Shown here: piece after piece, positions 61,105 through 64,000 of the stretch | How the letters are laid out: each line of letters opens with the position of its first letter | Numbering within the stretch: the first letter of the stretch is position 1 | Source: CAIQJJ01 sp049325275 | Lineage (GTDB): Bacteria; Chloroflexota; Anaerolineae; Anaerolineales; UBA4823 | Length of the DNA stretch: 64,000 bases | Reading direction: 5' to 3' | Assembly: GCA_049325275.1 (NCBI GenBank) | Contig: JBMOLU010000008.1 | Span: forward strand, 1 to 64,000 | The notes under the pieces: generated by a model | The model's database searches: none | What the model saw: only the letters and a program-made list of their open reading frames with translations | Told to the model about the DNA's origin: nothing | Program-made: the position numbers and the translations under genes

Positions 61105-62208
61105 TCAGGAATTCGGGGAACAATTCGAATAGACAGCTTCGACGCGTTGCACCATTTTTTCCAGGGTGAAGGCTTCCAACAGACGGGCGCGCCCGGCCTG
61201 CCCCAACTGCTTACGCAGCCCCGGCCCCGACTGCATGCTGGCAATCGCCCGGGCCAGGGCGGGCGGGTCGCGCGGCGGCACGACCAACCCGGTAACGCCG
61301 TCCTGCACGATGAACGAACTCCCCGTCCCCAATTCGGTGGTGATGCAGGGCAGGCCGGCGGCCATCGCTTCCAGCAGCACAATACCGAAAGCCTCCGAGC
61401 GGGCATTGGAAGGCAGCACGAAAACGTCTGCGCTGGCGTAGAGTGCCGGCAAATCTCGATCGGCGACATCGCCCAGGAAACGGACACGCTCCCCCAACGC
61501 CAGATCGGCGGCAAGGCCTTCCCACTCGGGGCGCATGGGGCCGCTCCCGGCAATCCACAACTCGACATCCAAGGATTTCACAGCCCGCAGTAAATCGTCC
61601 ACGCCTTTGTAGTAACGGTGCCGCCCCACAAAAAGCAGGCGCAGGCTCTGTGAAGGAGGATGGGCCGGCACAGCATCGAGGAAAGGCTGCGGATGGATGC
61701 CCAGGGGCACCACCTGGCAGCGCGCCGCAACAGGCTGGAGATAAGGCGAACTGTCGATGTAGTTCTGGCTGCTGGCCAGGATGCAGGCTGCGCCGCGTAA
61801 TACACGCCGCAGCAGCGGCCGGTACAGGCGCAAAAAAGCCTGCTGGCTGCCGCGCACGATGTCACTTTGGTACGAGATGACATAGGGCCGGCGCCCGCTA
61901 AAGTACTGGCAAATCTCACCGATCGGGTAAGGAAATTGCAAGTGCGTAATATCCGCTTTGATGCGGCGCAGCACCGCCGGAAAGTACAGTGTGAGCGGCG
62001 TAGAGGCCACCGTTGCCATGCGCGGCACGCGCATCACGTGCACGCCGTTGAGCATTTCCTCGGCCGCCTGCCCGCCGGGGTTCGTTACCAGCACCGTTAC
62101 CGTGTGCCCGGCGGCGGCTTGCGCCTCGGCCAGCGTCTTGATGTGGTTTTCGATGCCACCAACGATCGGATGGTAGTCTTTGTAAAGGTGTAGAATATGC
62201 AAGAGCAA
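61105..62208 (-). CDS. GT4-family glycosyltransferase
   Basis: 367 aa. N-terminal Rossmann-like domain: ILHLYKDYHPIVGGIENHIK and ITHLQFPYPIG. C-terminal domain: LRLLFVGRHRYYKGVDDLLR, LWIAGSGPMRPEWE and NARSEAFGIVLLEAMAAGLP (the E-x7-E nucleotide-sugar motif). It transfers a sugar from a nucleotide donor to a lipid-linked acceptor in the cytoplasm. The start is a TTG (62208, or TTG 62202); no ATG fits the conserved N-terminus. It lies 42 bp upstream of the ligase gene in the same direction. Confidence 0.9.
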   Translation of the reverse strand: MLLHILHLYKDYHPIVGGIENHIKTLAEAQAAAGHTVTVLVTNPGGQAAEEMLNGVHVMRVPRMATVASTPLTLYFPAVLRRIKADITHLQFPYPIGEICQYFSGRRPYVISYQSDIVRGSQQAFLRLYRPLLRRVLRGAACILASSQNYIDSSPYLQPVAARCQVVPLGIHPQPFLDAVPAHPPSQSLRLLFVGRHRYYKGVDDLLRAVKSLDVELWIAGSGPMRPEWEGLAADLALGERVRFLGDVADRDLPALYASADVFVLPSNARSEAFGIVLLEAMAAGLPCITTELGTGSSFIVQDGVTGLVVPPRDPPALARAIASMQSGPGLRKQLGQAGRARLLEAFTLEKMVQRVEAVYSNCSPNS

Positions 62209-62225
62209 ACCCCGGTAGAGAAAGG

Positions 62226-62231
62226 TATAAT
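62226..62231 (+). promoter_or_regulatory. -10 element of the flippase gene
   Basis: TATAAT 35 bp before the ATG at 62266, in the 57-bp gap between divergent genes. The -35 is weak. Confidence 0.4.
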
Positions 62232-62265
62232 CGGGAAGTCTACCACAAGATAGCCAACTCCAACG

Positions 62266-63780
62266 ATGACAATCCCTTCTGAAAATGTAGCCACAACCGC
62301 TAACATGGCCCAGCGTGCCGTCCGGGGCAGCGTATGGCTAGCAATCGGCTCGTACTTCAATGTTGGGTTCGGTTTCCTAGCGAACCTGGTATTAATGCGC
62401 CTTTTGCTGCCAGAACACTATGGCATCTTCAGTTATGCCATGTTTTTTGTAACGCTGCTAAATTTACGCGCCCGCATTCCTTTTGGCTACGGGTTCATTC
62501 AGCGAAAAGAAGCGACCCCAGAATTGATCGGTACCAATTTTGGACTTAATCTCGCCTTCAGCGTGGCAGGGTTGCTGTTGGTGGGTATTGTATCGCCGGT
62601 GATTTACTCACTTAGCCTGAACAAACACATGGGTGAACCCTGGCTTGTTGTTTGGGTCGCACTGGCACTGGCCAGTTCGGGTATCATTGATTCGGTTGCC
62701 AATACAGCCAGTTCTTTATTAAATCGTGAATTTTTTTTTGGCTGGCCGAGCCTGGCCAATATGATTGCCTTTCCGCTTTCCTACGTTCCGGCATTTCTTT
62801 TTGCCCTGCAAGGGTGGGGCGTCTGGAGTCTGCTCGCTCAAAATATCCTTTACGTACTCTTGCAAGTGATTTTTCTTACATGGGTTGCACGCCACAAGGT
62901 GCCCCATTTGTGGTTCACGCGTTGGCGCTTCGACTGGTCGTTGGCAAAAGAACTCCTGGGTGTTGGTATTACAGTGAGCATCGGTTCGTTTGCATCCTAC
63001 CTGGTAGGTACGTTCGACAATTTTCTGATCGGCACTTTTGTTGGTGTTGACAGTCTCGGCTTTTACGATCGCGCCTATCGCTTGGCAAACTGGCCGACAC
63101 TTCTGGTAACGGGTATTATTGCGAAAATGACCATTTACACCTATGCCCGGTTACAAGACGATCCGGTACGTCTCAAGAAAGCAGTTTCGATGAGCTTTTG
63201 GCTGATCACCAGCCTGGGATTGCCAATTGCGCTCGCGCTATTCGTTGCGGCGCCGGACCTTATCGCCTGGTGGTATACGCCGCTTTGGCTACCCAGCACA
63301 ATTTTTCTAAGGTTTCTGGTCGTCTACGGGGTTGTACAGCCCTTAATCGGAGATGCCGGTGTGCTGTTTATTGCCATCGGGAAGCCCAAACTCAGTGTGA
63401 TCATCTCGTTTGCGGAAGCCGCTGTGCTCGTCGTTTTTGGAACGTTACTGACTGTTTTGTTTGGCGCTTACGGCACTTGTGTCGCTGTGGGTCTTGCTTT
63501 CCTGACAGGGTTGGCACTTACTTACCGTTTTGTACGCCGGATTGTACCTCTCGATTTTTGGCAACTGTGGGGAATGCCCTGTCTGGCGGCTCTATTGACA
63601 GTCACGGGATATTGGCTGTTAAGCCACACTATAGACATGAACGCCTGGTCAGTCCACGTGAGGGCAATTGCCAAGAGCGCTTACGCAGCGATTGCATATG
63701 CAGGTATTATTTTTGCCATGCAGCCCAAAAACACCACCGAAAAATTCCAGTATGTTTGGACACTGTGGCGGAAAAAGTAA
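62266..63780 (+). CDS. Wzx-like polysaccharide flippase (MOP/MVF superfamily)
   Basis: 504 aa with 12-14 predicted membrane helices. VWLAIGSYFNVGFGFLANLV, LLLPEHYGIFSYAMFFVTLL, GTFDNFLIGTFVGVDSLGFY and YDRAYRLANWPTLLVTGI are typical of lipopolysaccharide/teichuronic-acid flippases of the RfbX/TuaB group. It would move lipid-linked glycan units across the membrane for the ligase encoded next door. Base composition is visibly more AT-rich than in the flanking minus-strand genes, which suggests a separate, possibly transferred, segment of the polysaccharide locus. Confidence 0.9.
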   Translation: MTIPSENVATTANMAQRAVRGSVWLAIGSYFNVGFGFLANLVLMRLLLPEHYGIFSYAMFFVTLLNLRARIPFGYGFIQRKEATPELIGTNFGLNLAFSVAGLLLVGIVSPVIYSLSLNKHMGEPWLVVWVALALASSGIIDSVANTASSLLNREFFFGWPSLANMIAFPLSYVPAFLFALQGWGVWSLLAQNILYVLLQVIFLTWVARHKVPHLWFTRWRFDWSLAKELLGVGITVSIGSFASYLVGTFDNFLIGTFVGVDSLGFYDRAYRLANWPTLLVTGIIAKMTIYTYARLQDDPVRLKKAVSMSFWLITSLGLPIALALFVAAPDLIAWWYTPLWLPSTIFLRFLVVYGVVQPLIGDAGVLFIAIGKPKLSVIISFAEAAVLVVFGTLLTVLFGAYGTCVAVGLAFLTGLALTYRFVRRIVPLDFWQLWGMPCLAALLTVTGYWLLSHTIDMNAWSVHVRAIAKSAYAAIAYAGIIFAMQPKNTTEKFQYVWTLWRKK

Positions 63781-63783
63781 CCC

Positions 63784-64000
63784 ATGACTCATCGAAACAT
63801 CCGCAAATTCCGACGCGTATGGCGGTTATGGATCGACCCCGTGCTGCCAGCTACGAATATAGCTTACGGTTTCCAGCAATACATTCGCTACTTCTATTCC
63901 TGGAAACAGTACACGAAGCTGCCCGGTGCAGAAAGGTTGCGGTTAAGAGACGGTTTTCCCTGTTTGTTCGATGCTGTCCAAACCACCCCCTTCGACACCC
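63784..64000 (+). CDS. Unidentified protein (N-terminal part, runs off the right edge)
   Basis: The frame starts at an ATG 3 bp after the flippase stop and is open to the end of the window (72 codons). It begins THRNIRKFRRVWRLWIDP and contains AERLRLRDGFPCLFDAV and QTTPFDT. A basic start followed by aromatic-rich sequence and the phrase LRDGFPCLFD resemble the openings of some cell-wall-locus methyltransferases, but too little is visible to assign a family. It is probably co-transcribed with the flippase and part of the polysaccharide locus. Confidence 0.5.
   Translation, partial: MTHRNIRKFRRVWRLWIDPVLPATNIAYGFQQYIRYFYSWKQYTKLPGAERLRLRDGFPCLFDAVQTTPFDT

Noticed and set aside
1..64000. CRISPR arrays, rRNA, tRNA, intact insertion sequences
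   Set aside because: None seen: there are no spaced direct repeats of CRISPR type, no transposase gene and no rRNA-like segments.

Overview
The window is a scaffold from a GC-rich bacterium, most likely a Chloroflexota member of the Anaerolineae/Caldilineae/Ardenticatenia type. This assignment is inferred from gene content. The signs are two large secreted proteins ending in a YLPxxxR-like tail, FG-GAP, DUF11 and choice-of-anchor style extracellular domains, a stand-alone SARP/BTAD regulator, TIGR03960 radical SAM and M32 carboxypeptidase genes, and a nitrogenase cluster of the anaerobe (clostridial/methanogen) type. A run of exactly 100 N at 19690-19789 shows a draft or metagenome assembly. 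I found no rRNA, tRNA, CRISPR array or intact insertion sequence.

Layout. 1-550: end of a secreted protein with tandem cellulose-binding CBM2 domains. 734-8195: peptidase M28, GH13 amylase, TetR and PadR regulators, a GIY-YIG-like protein, a TetR/ferredoxin-nitroreductase pair and a DEAD-box helicase. 8192-13221: a minus-strand operon of HEAT-like protein, BtrH-type protein, DUF4332-like protein and two alpha/alpha-toroid proteins, followed by a 5'-truncated methyltransferase. 13261-17961: GNAT, DinB/ClbS-like, SAP/DUF6434, alpha/beta hydrolase, GyrI-like and WYL genes. 18287-23811: a large secreted FG-GAP protein and a small protein, divergent from a SARP regulator, with 11-bp-phased direct repeats between them. 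23818-29732: methyltransferase remnant, ArsR-like regulator, M32 carboxypeptidase, DUF255 thioredoxin-like protein and a divergent PRPP synthetase.

29840-41647 (minus strand) is the centrepiece: nifH-nifI1-nifI2-nifD-nifK-nifE-nifN-nifB, a class I glutamine amidotransferase, a thioredoxin-like [2Fe-2S] ferredoxin, modA and modB. It encodes the Fe protein, the MoFe protein, the NifEN scaffold, NifB-cofactor synthesis, PII-type post-translational control and molybdate uptake. No modC, nifV, nifU or nifS lies in the window. A possible small RNA with a Rho-independent terminator lies on the opposite strand just upstream of nifH.

42071-64000: a GT39 family membrane glycosyltransferase divergent from an OmpR/histidine-kinase pair, a PIG-L deacetylase, a TIGR03960 radical SAM protein, RlmN, a giant secreted subtilase, and a polysaccharide locus (WecA-like initiating transferase, O-antigen ligase/TPR protein, GT4, Wzx-like flippase, and a partial gene at the right edge).

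The best candidates for new biology are the compact nif cluster with its embedded amidotransferase, the divergent small RNA candidate, the SARP-type repeat array, the shared C-terminal tail, the uncharacterised BtrH/DUF4332/toroid operon, and a TetR operator pair that appears to link a regulator to the amylase gene.
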